A stretch of DNA of 64,000 nucleotides from Corynebacterium incognita (lineage in GTDB: Bacteria > Actinomycetota > Actinomycetes > Mycobacteriales > Mycobacteriaceae). The translations under genes were made by a program, and so were the position numbers. Shown here piece by piece: positions 30,473 through 38,402 of the stretch (positions are counted from its first letter, which is position 1; each line of letters begins with the position of its first letter). The notes beneath the pieces were generated by a model. That model was given only the letters and a program-made list of their open reading frames with translations, made no database searches and had not been told where the DNA came from. The DNA lies in assembly GCF_014217255.1 (NCBI RefSeq), contig NZ_CP059404.1, positions 992,001 to 1,056,000 on the forward strand, written 5' to 3'.

Positions 30473-31288
30473 CTAGGCTGCTTGTCCGGTTTGGTTGGGG
30501 TTGTGCGCTGGCAGGCGCTTGTAGTGGTGGGTGATGCGGCTGGCTTCGTTTTCGCTGAGCCATTTCACATCTCCGCATTTGATTGCACGTAGCCGCCCGG
30601 TAGGGAGTTTGAGTAGTTCGGCACCGGCTTTAAGGCCGTACGTTTGCGCGATAGTGCGGGCACGCTGTTGGAGCAAAGCGGTGTTTTTACGTTCCCTGGG
30701 TAGGCGTTTGGGTTCCTGGTGGTATTCGGTTGGTGTGCAGTCTGGGTTGTCGATGTCATCCCATGCCAGTGGCGGTGCCCATCCTTTGGAACGGTATTTG
30801 GGTGCGGGTTCTGTGACTGGCCGCATTTGGTTGGCCTGGTAGTAGTCCCGGATGTTTTGGGCGTGCAACCGGCTGATTCGTGGAAATTCACCGCGTAGCC
30901 ATTCCCGTATTTGGGAGTCACCTACTTCTATGTTGGTGGCGATTTCTTTTACTGGGATTCCGATCGACACGAGTGCTTGTAGGCGTCGTGTGATGGGCCA
31001 GCTTGGGACGAATTTGGGGTGTTTGTTGAGGTTTTGCAGCCGGGTCAGTGTGTTTCTGCGGAGGGTTTTGTTGGTTCCGCTGGTAAATAGGCGGATGGTG
31101 TCTGGTTGCAGGCCGGCTGCTTTGGATAGGCCTTGTTCTGTCCAGCCTTGTGCCAGTAGGTGGTTGATGACTTGTTGGCATTCTTCACGGGTGGTGGGTG
31201 CGGGCTGGGTGAGTTTGGCGTGTTTTGCGCAGTATCCGCGTCGGCGGGCTTTGTTGGTGCAGCGGGCGCGTTTGCAAGTTGTGTTCAC
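30473..31288 (-). CDS. Helix-turn-helix protein with N-terminal Cys/His motif
   Basis: 271 residues from GTG. The N-terminus CKRARCTNKARRRGYCAKHA looks like a small zinc knuckle. Two helix-turn-helix regions follow: WTEQGLSKAAGLQPDTIRLF and VKEIATNIEVGDSQIREWL. The C-terminus has a third (YGLKAGAELLKLPTGRLRAI). Such proteins occur widely in actinophages and are assumed to bind DNA. Hairpin E lies in the leader. Confidence 0.8.
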   Translation of the reverse strand: MNTTCKRARCTNKARRRGYCAKHAKLTQPAPTTREECQQVINHLLAQGWTEQGLSKAAGLQPDTIRLFTSGTNKTLRRNTLTRLQNLNKHPKFVPSWPITRRLQALVSIGIPVKEIATNIEVGDSQIREWLRGEFPRISRLHAQNIRDYYQANQMRPVTEPAPKYRSKGWAPPLAWDDIDNPDCTPTEYHQEPKRLPRERKNTALLQQRARTIAQTYGLKAGAELLKLPTGRLRAIKCGDVKWLSENEASRITHHYKRLPAHNPNQTGQAA

Positions 31289-31311
31289 GTGTTTCTGGGT
31301 TGGGGGTTAGG

Positions 31312-31327
31312 GGTGCTGGCAGGCACC
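31312..31327 (-). promoter_or_regulatory. CUGCCA-loop leader hairpin E
   Basis: RNA stem GGUGC/GCACC closing loop CUGCCA, 24 bp upstream of the GTG at 31288 and followed by CCCCCAACC. No copy of the repeated promoter lies directly in front, so here the element sits in an intercistronic gap after recT. Confidence 0.72.
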
Positions 31328-31387
31328 GAGGATGGTTTGTTGGTTGTGGGGTGTGGTGTTCGGATGCCCCGCCCCGATTATTGGCCG

Positions 31388-32200
31388 CTAGGCGGCTTCT
31401 ACCTCGGCGGTATCGTCCACTACTTCCCCATCAACGTGGTTGGGGTGGTCAATAGCGGATTCGGCCATGTCCAGGCGGATGGATTCGTCCGCTGCAATAG
31501 CACGGTCGAATTCAGTATCCGACGGCATCCACTTCGCCAATTGGCGTACGCAGGTTTTGTGGGCCATTGCGTCGAAATTGTCAGCCCACGGGCCAAACAC
31601 CTTGCCCTCACGGTTCTTCGCCTTTGCGTGGTCGTCGCGGTACTGCATCATTTCGTTCTTGCTCATGACGATGAAGCTGTGGCCGCCGGTAGTGAACTTT
31701 GCGACGGCGTAGTAGGCGACGGGGTTTCCCTTCGGCCCGTTCATGCACGGCTTGTGAACGAGTTTGTCATCCAAGCCGTAGTCAACATCGAAGTAGTCGT
31801 TTTCGTACACCGTACGAGCGATAAGCGACTGGATTTGCCCGGATCGGTGCGCGAGTTCCACTAAGCCCCGGTATCCGATGACTAGTTGTGCCTGCATCCC
31901 GCCTTGCTTGCGGTCAAAGAAAGGCAAAAGGTAGGCCTGGCCAAGAACACCAGGTCGCAACCCCAACTGTGCACAGGTCATGAGTCCACCGAGTACGGAT
32001 GCGGGGCTGCATTCTGCGAGCTTCGGGGTTTGGCGTAGGCAGGTGAGTGCATCGCGTACGAGTTGCTGAGCCTCCATCCCCTTGGGCATTGCAAGGGAGA
32101 ATTGGGATTCCATTTGCTGAATTTGGTCTGCGATGGTTGCTGGGCGCTGTTGCGCGGGGGCGGTGTTTGCGGCCATACGAGCTTCAAGGTTTTTTCCCAT
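31388..32200 (-). CDS. recT: RecT-family single-strand annealing protein
   Basis: 270 residues. QLGLRPGVLGQAYLLPFFDR and QLVIGYRGLVELAHRSGQI are the RecT signature, followed by the YYAVAKFTTGG strand. It anneals complementary single strands together with the exonuclease encoded directly upstream (2-bp gap). The C-terminus is acidic. Confidence 0.94.
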   Translation of the reverse strand: MGKNLEARMAANTAPAQQRPATIADQIQQMESQFSLAMPKGMEAQQLVRDALTCLRQTPKLAECSPASVLGGLMTCAQLGLRPGVLGQAYLLPFFDRKQGGMQAQLVIGYRGLVELAHRSGQIQSLIARTVYENDYFDVDYGLDDKLVHKPCMNGPKGNPVAYYAVAKFTTGGHSFIVMSKNEMMQYRDDHAKAKNREGKVFGPWADNFDAMAHKTCVRQLAKWMPSDTEFDRAIAADESIRLDMAESAIDHPNHVDGEVVDDTAEVEAA

Positions 32201-32202
32201 GA

Positions 32203-33201
32203 TTAGTGTTCCTTTACTGGTTGGATGGATACGGATTGCATCTGCTTGTAGATGTCTGGGTGCTGGGCTTTGAGGGCTTTGGTGTCGATGGTGGGTTCTA
32301 GGCGGGTGACTTCCTTGGCGATGTTGGGGTGTTCATGTTCTAGGCGGGTGGTGTTGACCCGTCCGCGTCGTACCTTGGCCCAAATTCGCCGGTCACTGCT
32401 TAGGGTTTCGTGGCCATCCATGAGGGATGTGAACTGTGCTTTGAGACGGTTTACGTCTTGTTTGGCTTGCTTTTCCCGTTCGATGGCCTCCAACCATTCG
32501 GCGTGGAGGTCTTGGACTTGTTCGGGTGGTACTTCCCTACTGCCTGGCCGGTTGGCCCATTCGCGGGTGAGTGCTTCGAGGGTACGGGCGTGGCCGTCAA
32601 CATCCGGCGGGGTGTCAGTTTCTACGCAGTGCCAGAACTTTTCTTCCATGTCGAACAGCATTTCCTGAATACGTGGGTTGAGCTCAATTTCGTAGACACG
32701 GAAGTCATTGCCTCCGATGAGGGCGGCAACAACGGCGTGGGTTATGCCGGTGACTAGGCCTGCGTGGTGCACCTGGATTTCGGCATGATCTGCGATTTGG
32801 CCGTCCCATTTGCGGGCCTGTTGGCCGTGTGCGGTCTTGAATTCGCAGATACGCTCGTCGGCGGTGATGCCATCGAGGTTGGCGCGCAGCCACGGATGTT
32901 CGAGGTTGTAGTATCCAACTTCCGGCTTGGTGATTGGCATGCCTAGGTAGTCGGCGGTGGCCTCAAGAATGACGGGTTCTAGGCGGTTGCCCCATTCACG
33001 TAGGCGTTCCAGTGATTCGGATACTGGTGGGTCAAGCGGTGCACGCCCGGTCTTGACGTGCCACAGGCTGTACGCGGATTCGAATGCGGACATTCCGGCG
33101 ATGGCGGATGCATCGGATGAGCCGATGCCCTCTTGGCGCTGTTGCAGCCATTCGGCGCGGCTGTTCGTTGCTGGCAATTTGCCAAAGGTGTTATCCTGCA
33201 T
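32203..33201 (-). CDS. YqaJ-family recombination exonuclease
   Basis: 332 residues. The YqaJ core is seen in order: GIGSSDASAIAG near residue 26, EWGNRLEPVI, WLRANLDGI with the metal-binding Asp, and ICEFKTAHGQ with the Glu-x-Lys pair, then HAEIQVHHAGLV. It degrades one DNA strand to create ends for RecT. The C-terminal third is charged and helical. Hairpin D lies in the leader. Confidence 0.92.
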   Translation of the reverse strand: MQDNTFGKLPATNSRAEWLQQRQEGIGSSDASAIAGMSAFESAYSLWHVKTGRAPLDPPVSESLERLREWGNRLEPVILEATADYLGMPITKPEVGYYNLEHPWLRANLDGITADERICEFKTAHGQQARKWDGQIADHAEIQVHHAGLVTGITHAVVAALIGGNDFRVYEIELNPRIQEMLFDMEEKFWHCVETDTPPDVDGHARTLEALTREWANRPGSREVPPEQVQDLHAEWLEAIEREKQAKQDVNRLKAQFTSLMDGHETLSSDRRIWAKVRRGRVNTTRLEHEHPNIAKEVTRLEPTIDTKALKAQHPDIYKQMQSVSIQPVKEH

Positions 33202-33250
33202 ATGTGTTCCTCTTGGTTGGGGGACATCTTGACGGCCCCGGCACGTTTAT

Positions 33251-33266
33251 AGGGATGGCAGTCCCT
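33251..33266 (-). promoter_or_regulatory. CUGCCA-loop leader hairpin D
   Basis: RNA stem AGGGA/UCCCU closing loop CUGCCA, 50 bp upstream of the exonuclease start and followed by a variable stretch and CCCCCAACC near the ribosome binding site. It lies between the excisionase-like gene and the exonuclease gene. Confidence 0.72.
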
Positions 33267-33286
33267 GTGTTTGTGTGGCCGTCTTT

Positions 33287-33511
33287 TTATGCGCTGAGCA
33301 GTTTTCGTTCGGCCCGATCTGCTTGGTCGGCTAGGTGGTTCATGAATTCGTCTGCGTCAGTGACTGCGATCCGGTAGAGGGGTTTTCCAGGGTTGGTGGA
33401 GATGTTGACGGCTGGGAGGTTCCCGGCATTGATATGGCCGCGGATGAAGCCTTTGGATAGGTCGTAGTAGTCGGCCATGGTGGTGACGCTCATGTAGCGT
33501 TTTTCGGGCAT
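33287..33511 (-). CDS. Excisionase-like MerR-type HTH protein
   Basis: 74 residues from the ATG at 33511 (AGGAA site). TTMADYYDLSKGFIRGHINA is a winged-helix excisionase/HTH_17 motif and YRIAVTDADEFM is the end of the fold. It is the first gene rightmost in the early operon, divergent from the repressor. It may act as Xis or as a Cro-like switch protein. Confidence 0.8.
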   Translation of the reverse strand: MPEKRYMSVTTMADYYDLSKGFIRGHINAGNLPAVNISTNPGKPLYRIAVTDADEFMNHLADQADRAERKLLSA

Positions 33512-33583
33512 GGTTCCTGCTTTCGTTGAGTGGTTGGGGGTGCGCACCTAGTGGCGTTGGTGCTACTTGGTGCAACATCTAGA

Positions 33584-33612
33584 ATGTTACATGACACAGC
33601 ATAGAGATGCAA
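33584..33612 (-). promoter_or_regulatory. Repeated phage promoter-operator copy 6 (early leftward promoter)
   Basis: -35 TTGCAT, a 17-bp spacer and -10 TAACAT. The palindrome AACAAATGTT (33610-33619) overlaps the -35 side. It faces the repressor gene and is the start of the main lytic operon. Its leader also has GGTGCGCACC followed by CCCCCAACC. Confidence 0.82.
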
Positions 33613-33701
33613 CATTTGTTGCCTAGCGAGTCATGTTTCGGGGGCTAATTACACTGGTGGCACTTCATAGATCAGGCGGGGCGCGGGTAACATTTGCCGC
33701 T

Positions 33702-34109
33702 ATGGTGAATGCGATGACTTTGGGCGAATTGGTACTCACGAACCGGAAGCGGCTGGGATTAAGCCAGGCTGAACTTGCCTCGCAGGTTGGGCGGACCCGG
33801 CATTGGGTTATCCAGCTTGAAAAGGGTTCCTGGTATGAGGGTAAGGAATTTAAGCTAGATCCAGACATGGCAGTGAAGCTGGCTGCAATTCTTGACGTGG
33901 ACCCGGTGGAGGTTTTGGAGGCTGCGAAAGTTCCGGCGACTGAATGGCCCGACTTGTCGCACACGCGTTCGAATAGTGCTAAAGTTCAGACCGTAGACAT
34001 CACCGCATTGTCTCCACAACAAGCTAAACTCATCCGCACACTCGTCGATGAACTCAAGGCAGGAAACACCATTGAACACAATGACAAAGATGCAGGAAAA
34101 CAACTTTGA
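33702..34109 (+). CDS. Prophage repressor (HTH_3 family)
   Basis: 135 residues from the ATG at 33702. The helix-turn-helix LGLSQAELASQVGRTRHWVI is followed by QLEKGSWYEG and LAAILDVDPVEVLEAAKV. TAACAT ends eight bases before the ATG, and TAACATTTGCC matches half of the AACAWWTGTT palindrome, so the gene could be leaderless and self-regulated. No peptidase domain is present, so induction would not follow the classical RecA-cleavage route. It overlaps the next gene by 29 bp. Confidence 0.88.
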   Translation: MVNAMTLGELVLTNRKRLGLSQAELASQVGRTRHWVIQLEKGSWYEGKEFKLDPDMAVKLAAILDVDPVEVLEAAKVPATEWPDLSHTRSNSAKVQTVDITALSPQQAKLIRTLVDELKAGNTIEHNDKDAGKQL

Positions 34110-34329
34110 CCTGCTAGTCATCCCCCAACTATGCCAAACCCTCCCCGGCCCACACCTCACCCCCAACCAAGCCCAACAAGCACAAACAGCCTGGCACGCC
34201 TACGGCAACACCGTTCGAACAAACATCGAACAAACATGGACTATCGCCGTAGCCCACCTGCGAGACGGTGAACTCACCATAACCAGCAAGCTCACCATCC
34301 CCCACCTCGCAAACGAACAAGCCGCCTAA
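34081..34329 (+). CDS. Hypothetical lysogeny-region protein
   Basis: 82 residues from the ATG at 34081, overlapping the repressor end. Pro-rich N-terminus, helix PNQAQQAQTAWHAYGNTVRT, then a short sheet (ELTITSKLTIPHL). It is co-transcribed with the repressor and its stop overlaps the integrase stop from the other strand. No family is recognised. Confidence 0.68.
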   Translation: MTKMQENNFDLLVIPQLCQTLPGPHLTPNQAQQAQTAWHAYGNTVRTNIEQTWTIAVAHLRDGELTITSKLTIPHLANEQAA

Positions 34330-35516
34330 CCCAGGCGCTCCAACGCCTCCCTGGCCGCATCCTGCGACAAGTGCATATACCGGCGTGTAGACAGCACCGT
34401 CGAGTGCCCCGCAATCTGCCTAATCACCTCAGCATCCACACCCTCATCGAGTAGGCGGGACACCATCGTGTGCCTAGCGCTATGCAACCTCATCACTCTC
34501 ACACCGGCACGCTTACACAATTCACGCCACGCCCGGTTATCGTCCGCGTTATCAATAGGTTTCCCAGAATTCTGCCACACCAGACCGGCATCACGGCCAC
34601 ACTCTTTCTGCCACAGTGCCAACGCCGCCGCGACAGACGCAGACAATGGCACCAGCCGCTTCGATGTGGCCGTCTTAGGGCGGGTAAACCATTTGCCACC
34701 AAAGCACGGGCGTATCTCCGTGCCAGGCGACACGTCTGGGTGACGCTGTGGGCACCGTTGCGGGGTCACAATGTCCTGACACCCACAGCCCTTTCCATGT
34801 GCCCAGGGGATGCGACGAAGCTGCCAGGACACATCTACAACGCGATTTTCGAGGTCTACACGCTCCCACTCCAAGCCCAGGCACTCGGATTGACGCAATC
34901 CCATGTTGAGGGCTGTAAGCCACCGGGAATACATCATTGCCCCGTCACCTTTGGCGGTGAGGATAAGCGCATCAACTTCGGCCCTGGTGTAGGCCTCTAG
35001 CGGGGCGCTATTGGCCTTGGGGCGGTCGAGTTTGTCGCATGGGTTAGCGGCGATGATGTCCTCGCGCATGGCGTCTTTGAGCGCTTTGGAGAGGGTGTTC
35101 TCCACGGCCTGGACGGTGCGTTCGGATGCTCCCCCCTCGCGCATTTTGCTGCGTAGGTACCGGATGTGCTGTGGCGTGATTTGGTCCAGTCGGTTGTCGC
35201 CGATGTGGGGGATGTGCTTGCGCCCGTAGCTCCGATAGTTATAGAGGGTGTTGGGGCCTACTCGGTGGTAGGCGATTTCGTCACACCAGTGTGCCCACCA
35301 TTGGTTGAGTGTTGGGGTGTGGCCTGGCGTGTAGGTGCCGTTTTCGAGTTCGGCGACTTTGGCTTTGACTTTGGCGTCGAGGGCGCGTTTGGTTTTTGCG
35401 GTGACGCGGATTCGCCAGCGTTTGCCGTTGGGGCGGTGGCCTAGGTCGAGGGTGCGGCCGTAGAGGTCTTTTTTGGGGTCGTGGGTGATGTTTCCGATTG
35501 AGCGGACAATGGGCAT
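34326..35516 (-). CDS. int: Tyrosine-family phage integrase
   Basis: 396 residues from the ATG at 35516 (AGGAGG site); a longer frame from 35606 exists but lacks a site. It has an N-terminal arm-binding domain, a SAM-like core-binding part (TLNQWWAHWCDEIAYHRVGP) and the catalytic domain with Arg in LNMGLRQSECLGLEW, HSARHTMVSRLLD (His-x-x-Arg), and GHSTVLSTRRYMH with the Tyr nucleophile. It recombines attP with the tRNA-Gly attB next door. Confidence 0.95.
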   Translation of the reverse strand: MPIVRSIGNITHDPKKDLYGRTLDLGHRPNGKRWRIRVTAKTKRALDAKVKAKVAELENGTYTPGHTPTLNQWWAHWCDEIAYHRVGPNTLYNYRSYGRKHIPHIGDNRLDQITPQHIRYLRSKMREGGASERTVQAVENTLSKALKDAMREDIIAANPCDKLDRPKANSAPLEAYTRAEVDALILTAKGDGAMMYSRWLTALNMGLRQSECLGLEWERVDLENRVVDVSWQLRRIPWAHGKGCGCQDIVTPQRCPQRHPDVSPGTEIRPCFGGKWFTRPKTATSKRLVPLSASVAAALALWQKECGRDAGLVWQNSGKPIDNADDNRAWRELCKRAGVRVMRLHSARHTMVSRLLDEGVDAEVIRQIAGHSTVLSTRRYMHLSQDAAREALERLG

Positions 35517-35667
35517 GGCAGTGCCTCCTGGTTGGGGTTGTAGGTCGATCCAAAAGTCGATCCACCTAGGTACATCTGCAAGGTGGATGGTTATACTGTG
35601 CAACATTTCAGGTTAACCATTGAACTGGTAGTATGTGCTGCAAATGTTACATTACATGACATTACCA
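35517..35667 (-). promoter_or_regulatory. Integrase leader and attachment flank
   Basis: No gene is visible. The stretch holds inverted and direct words: GTTGCAC, GGTTAACC, and TAACATTTGCAG near 35639-35650, which matches half of the repeated operator, plus TAATGTCATGTAATG (35650-35664). These may be integrase arm sites or a weak operator copy. Confidence 0.5.
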
Positions 35668-35716
35668 TCAGCTTCCCAAGCTGAGAGTGCGGGTTCGATT
35701 CCCGTCGCCGGCTCCA
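35668..35716 (+). other. Truncated tRNA-Gly(CCC) 3' end, prophage attachment site (attR side)
   Basis: The anticodon arm (TCAGC, loop TTCCCAA, GCTGA), the T arm (GCGGGTTCGATTCCCGT) and the 3' acceptor half with encoded CCA are present. The D arm and 5' acceptor half are missing; integrase-side phage DNA precedes. This is the duplicated att core left where the phage entered a tRNA gene. The reconstituted full tRNA should lie at the far end, outside this window. Confidence 0.9.
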
Positions 35717-35770
35717 ATTACCCGGCGTACGATGGGGTGGTGCTAGGCCCAGTCGTACTAAGGAGTTTCC

Positions 35771-36715
35771 ATGCCTAAGCCCTTAAAACTAGCAATCGTC
35801 GGCATGGGGCACGTGGGGTCGCACGTGCTCGCTGATGCCGCATCTATGAACATCTTCGGGGAGATTGTCTGCATCGACATCAATAAGGATGTCGCATTCG
35901 GCGAGGCCCTGGACCAGTACCACGCCACCGGTATTCCCGGCGCGGTTAACACCACCATCACTTCTGCCGGCTGGGAGGGCCTGTCCGGCGCGGACATCGT
36001 CATTGTCACGGCCGGTGACTCCATCCAAAAGTCCGATGACGACGAACTCCCCGACCGCGCCGGGCTCGTAAAGATTACTGGCAACGTCACCCGCTCGGTC
36101 ATGGGTGAGATCGTCAAGCACGCCGACACCGAACCAGCGGTCATTTTCGTCACGAACCCCGCGGACACCATCGTCTGGATCGCCCAGAACGAGTTCGACT
36201 ACCCCGAGAACAAGGTCTTTGGCACCGGCACCATGCTGGACACCGCCCGACTGCGCCGCTACGTCGGCACTGAGCTGAATGTCTCCCCGCAGTCGGTGGA
36301 GGGCCTCATGATCGGCGAGCACGGCCTGTCCGCGGTCCCAGTCTTGTCTGGGCTACGCGTGGGCTGGTCCCCGGTGGGAGATCAGTTCGTTCCGGAAGAG
36401 GTGGCCGACGCCGTCATCAAGTCCGCGTACGAGCTCATCAACGCCAAGGGCTGGACCGACGCCGGCGTCTCCGCCTGTGCTCTGTCCTTGGCTCGCGCCG
36501 TGCTTTTCGACGAGCGCGTCATCTACCCCGTGGCTACCACCTTGCGCGGCGAGCACGGCCACGACGGCGATGTCGCGATTTCTGTGCCGTGCCTGGTGGG
36601 TAAGGACGGCGCCGAGAAGCGCTACGAGCTGGAGCTCAACGAGTGGGAAACCAAGGCGCTAGAGAAGTCCATCGAGGCAGTCCAGGCGGCGATGGCTAAC
36701 GCGGGCTGCAGGTGA
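35771..36715 (+). CDS. L-lactate/malate dehydrogenase-family oxidoreductase
   Basis: 314 residues. It has the Rossmann motif VGMGHVGSHV at the N-terminus, NPADTIVWIAQ, GTGTMLDTARLRRYVG and the catalytic His in GEHGLSAVP. Classical lactate dehydrogenases have Asp or an acidic residue two places after that His (GEHGDS), and the substrate loop AGDSIQKSDDDELPDR lacks the usual PGETR box. It may act on another 2-hydroxy acid. The 3' end overlaps the convergent VanW gene by 20 bp. Confidence 0.85.
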   Translation: MPKPLKLAIVGMGHVGSHVLADAASMNIFGEIVCIDINKDVAFGEALDQYHATGIPGAVNTTITSAGWEGLSGADIVIVTAGDSIQKSDDDELPDRAGLVKITGNVTRSVMGEIVKHADTEPAVIFVTNPADTIVWIAQNEFDYPENKVFGTGTMLDTARLRRYVGTELNVSPQSVEGLMIGEHGLSAVPVLSGLRVGWSPVGDQFVPEEVADAVIKSAYELINAKGWTDAGVSACALSLARAVLFDERVIYPVATTLRGEHGHDGDVAISVPCLVGKDGAEKRYELELNEWETKALEKSIEAVQAAMANAGCR

Positions 36716-38363
36716 CGATCGGCTGCGGGTCGTAGACGGTGGTCACGGTCTCGCGGCTGATTTCCTTGCCGTCTAGGTCGCGGATAATGCGGGTGTCCGA
36801 GGTGGTGAACCCGGGCGCACCGGAGGAGGGGGCGCACTTGTCGTCGGAAAGCTCGATCTTGTTGGGTTCCGTCGGCGCCCAGCGGCCGTTGTTGATGGAC
36901 TCCACCTCGACCTGCTTGACGCCCTTAATCCGGACTGTGATGTCGCCGCCACCAAAATCGGTTTCGATCATGACCGGGTATTTGGACGTGTTTTCAAACT
37001 GCAGGTCGATGGCGCCTTCGTAGACGGTGGCCTCGCGCCCGGCCGGGTAGCGGGAGATGTAGTAGCTGTGCGGGGTGTGGGCGGTGTCGCCCATGCCGGC
37101 AAAGTAGGCCGCGTTGTACAAGGTGGTGGCGAACTGGGAGATGCCACCGCCGACGGCGGTGTCCGCGTGGCCGTCAAGGATGATGCCGGACTCCACGTAT
37201 CCCTGTTCGGTGCCGCGGGGGCCGGTGTACCCGTTGAGGGAGAAGACGTCGCCGGGGGCAATCATGGCGCCGTTGACGGCGGCGGCGACGAGCTGGATGT
37301 TCTTACCGGAGGCGTCGGAGTAACCGGAGGTGGTGAACTCGCCGATGACGTCGTTGAAGTTGGCCTTCTTGGCGTCTGCGGTGGTGAAGGTGGCCTCTTC
37401 CTCGGTGTAGTCCGCTTCCCATTCGCGGTCTTTGTTGCCGATGACGCGGTCTTCGAAGTCCTTCATGGTCTTGTCCCAGTCGACCTGCGTGCCGTCCTTG
37501 TGCGGGACGATTTCCTTTTTGCCTCCGACCATCTTGACCTGGGCGTTTTGCATTGGGGTTTCGGTCTCGGCGAGAGTCTCGGCGAAGAGTTCCTGGGCCT
37601 TGGCAGTGTCGACGATAAGCTGGAGTGCGTCGTCCTTGCGTTCTACGGACACGAACTTCTCCGGGGAGACTGTGGCCGTGACGTCGTCCTTGCCGGTGAG
37701 TTCCACAGGCCCGGACATGGCCTTCTTGGCGTCGCCTTTGGCGAGCTTGTCGACGTCGTCTTGGTCGATCGCCGGCGTGACCTCTTCCGGTTTCACGCTG
37801 ACGCCCTTGGGATCAAGCCAGGCTTCTACCACTGCTTCTTTGAGCTTGGCGGTGTCGACGTTTTGCCCCATGACGGGGTCAGTGGTGGTGACTTTGCCGC
37901 CTGTGAGCTCTACTTTGCCGTCGATGGGTTTGACCTGGAGCTGGGTCGCGGCCTTGGCGACGGCTTTGTCTAGCTTCGCGTCGTCGATGGCCGGGGAGAC
38001 TGGGACTTCGCGAATGGGGCGGACGAAGCTCCAGAGTCGGGTGAGGGGGTTGTAGGACTCGTCGGCGATGCTGTCCACAGCGGCCTGGAAGTCGAGGCTC
38101 AGGCCGGATTTATCGGCAGCGATAGATGTGGACTGCTCCCCAGCGGTCAGGGTGATGTCTTTGTGTTCGATCTCGCCGAGCTCCCCCGCCAGCTTGCTTA
38201 CGGCAGCGTCGCGCTCCATCCCGGAGATGTCCACGCCGCCGACGGCGGTGCCGCGGGGGATGTTCTCTTGGTTCTTTAGCACGTCATACGAGTAGGCGCC
38301 GGCGCAGATGAGCACCAATCCTACGAGGATGCCGAGCCATAGTCCTACTTTCTTTTTGCTCAC
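36696..38363 (-). CDS. VanW-family cell-envelope protein
   Basis: 555 residues. One N-terminal membrane helix (LGILVGLVLICAGAYSY) anchors the protein. Repeated PG_binding_4-type domains follow (SLDFQAAVDSIA and later), then the VanW domain with AAAVNGAMIAPGDVFSLNG, GGGISQFATTLYNAAYFAG and TVYEGAIDLQFEN. Such proteins act at peptidoglycan in the envelope; the precise reaction is unknown. Confidence 0.9.
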   Translation of the reverse strand: MSKKKVGLWLGILVGLVLICAGAYSYDVLKNQENIPRGTAVGGVDISGMERDAAVSKLAGELGEIEHKDITLTAGEQSTSIAADKSGLSLDFQAAVDSIADESYNPLTRLWSFVRPIREVPVSPAIDDAKLDKAVAKAATQLQVKPIDGKVELTGGKVTTTDPVMGQNVDTAKLKEAVVEAWLDPKGVSVKPEEVTPAIDQDDVDKLAKGDAKKAMSGPVELTGKDDVTATVSPEKFVSVERKDDALQLIVDTAKAQELFAETLAETETPMQNAQVKMVGGKKEIVPHKDGTQVDWDKTMKDFEDRVIGNKDREWEADYTEEEATFTTADAKKANFNDVIGEFTTSGYSDASGKNIQLVAAAVNGAMIAPGDVFSLNGYTGPRGTEQGYVESGIILDGHADTAVGGGISQFATTLYNAAYFAGMGDTAHTPHSYYISRYPAGREATVYEGAIDLQFENTSKYPVMIETDFGGGDITVRIKGVKQVEVESINNGRWAPTEPNKIELSDDKCAPSSGAPGFTTSDTRIIRDLDGKEISRETVTTVYDPQPIVTCSPR

Positions 38364-38402
38364 AGGTGTCTAGGTTAACCGCCACAGAGTCTATTTACCG
38401 AA

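Noticed and set aside
35660..35716. Complete tRNA gene at the integrase end
   Set aside because: Only the anticodon arm to CCA can fold. The bases before it do not form a D arm or pair with the acceptor, so this is an attachment remnant.
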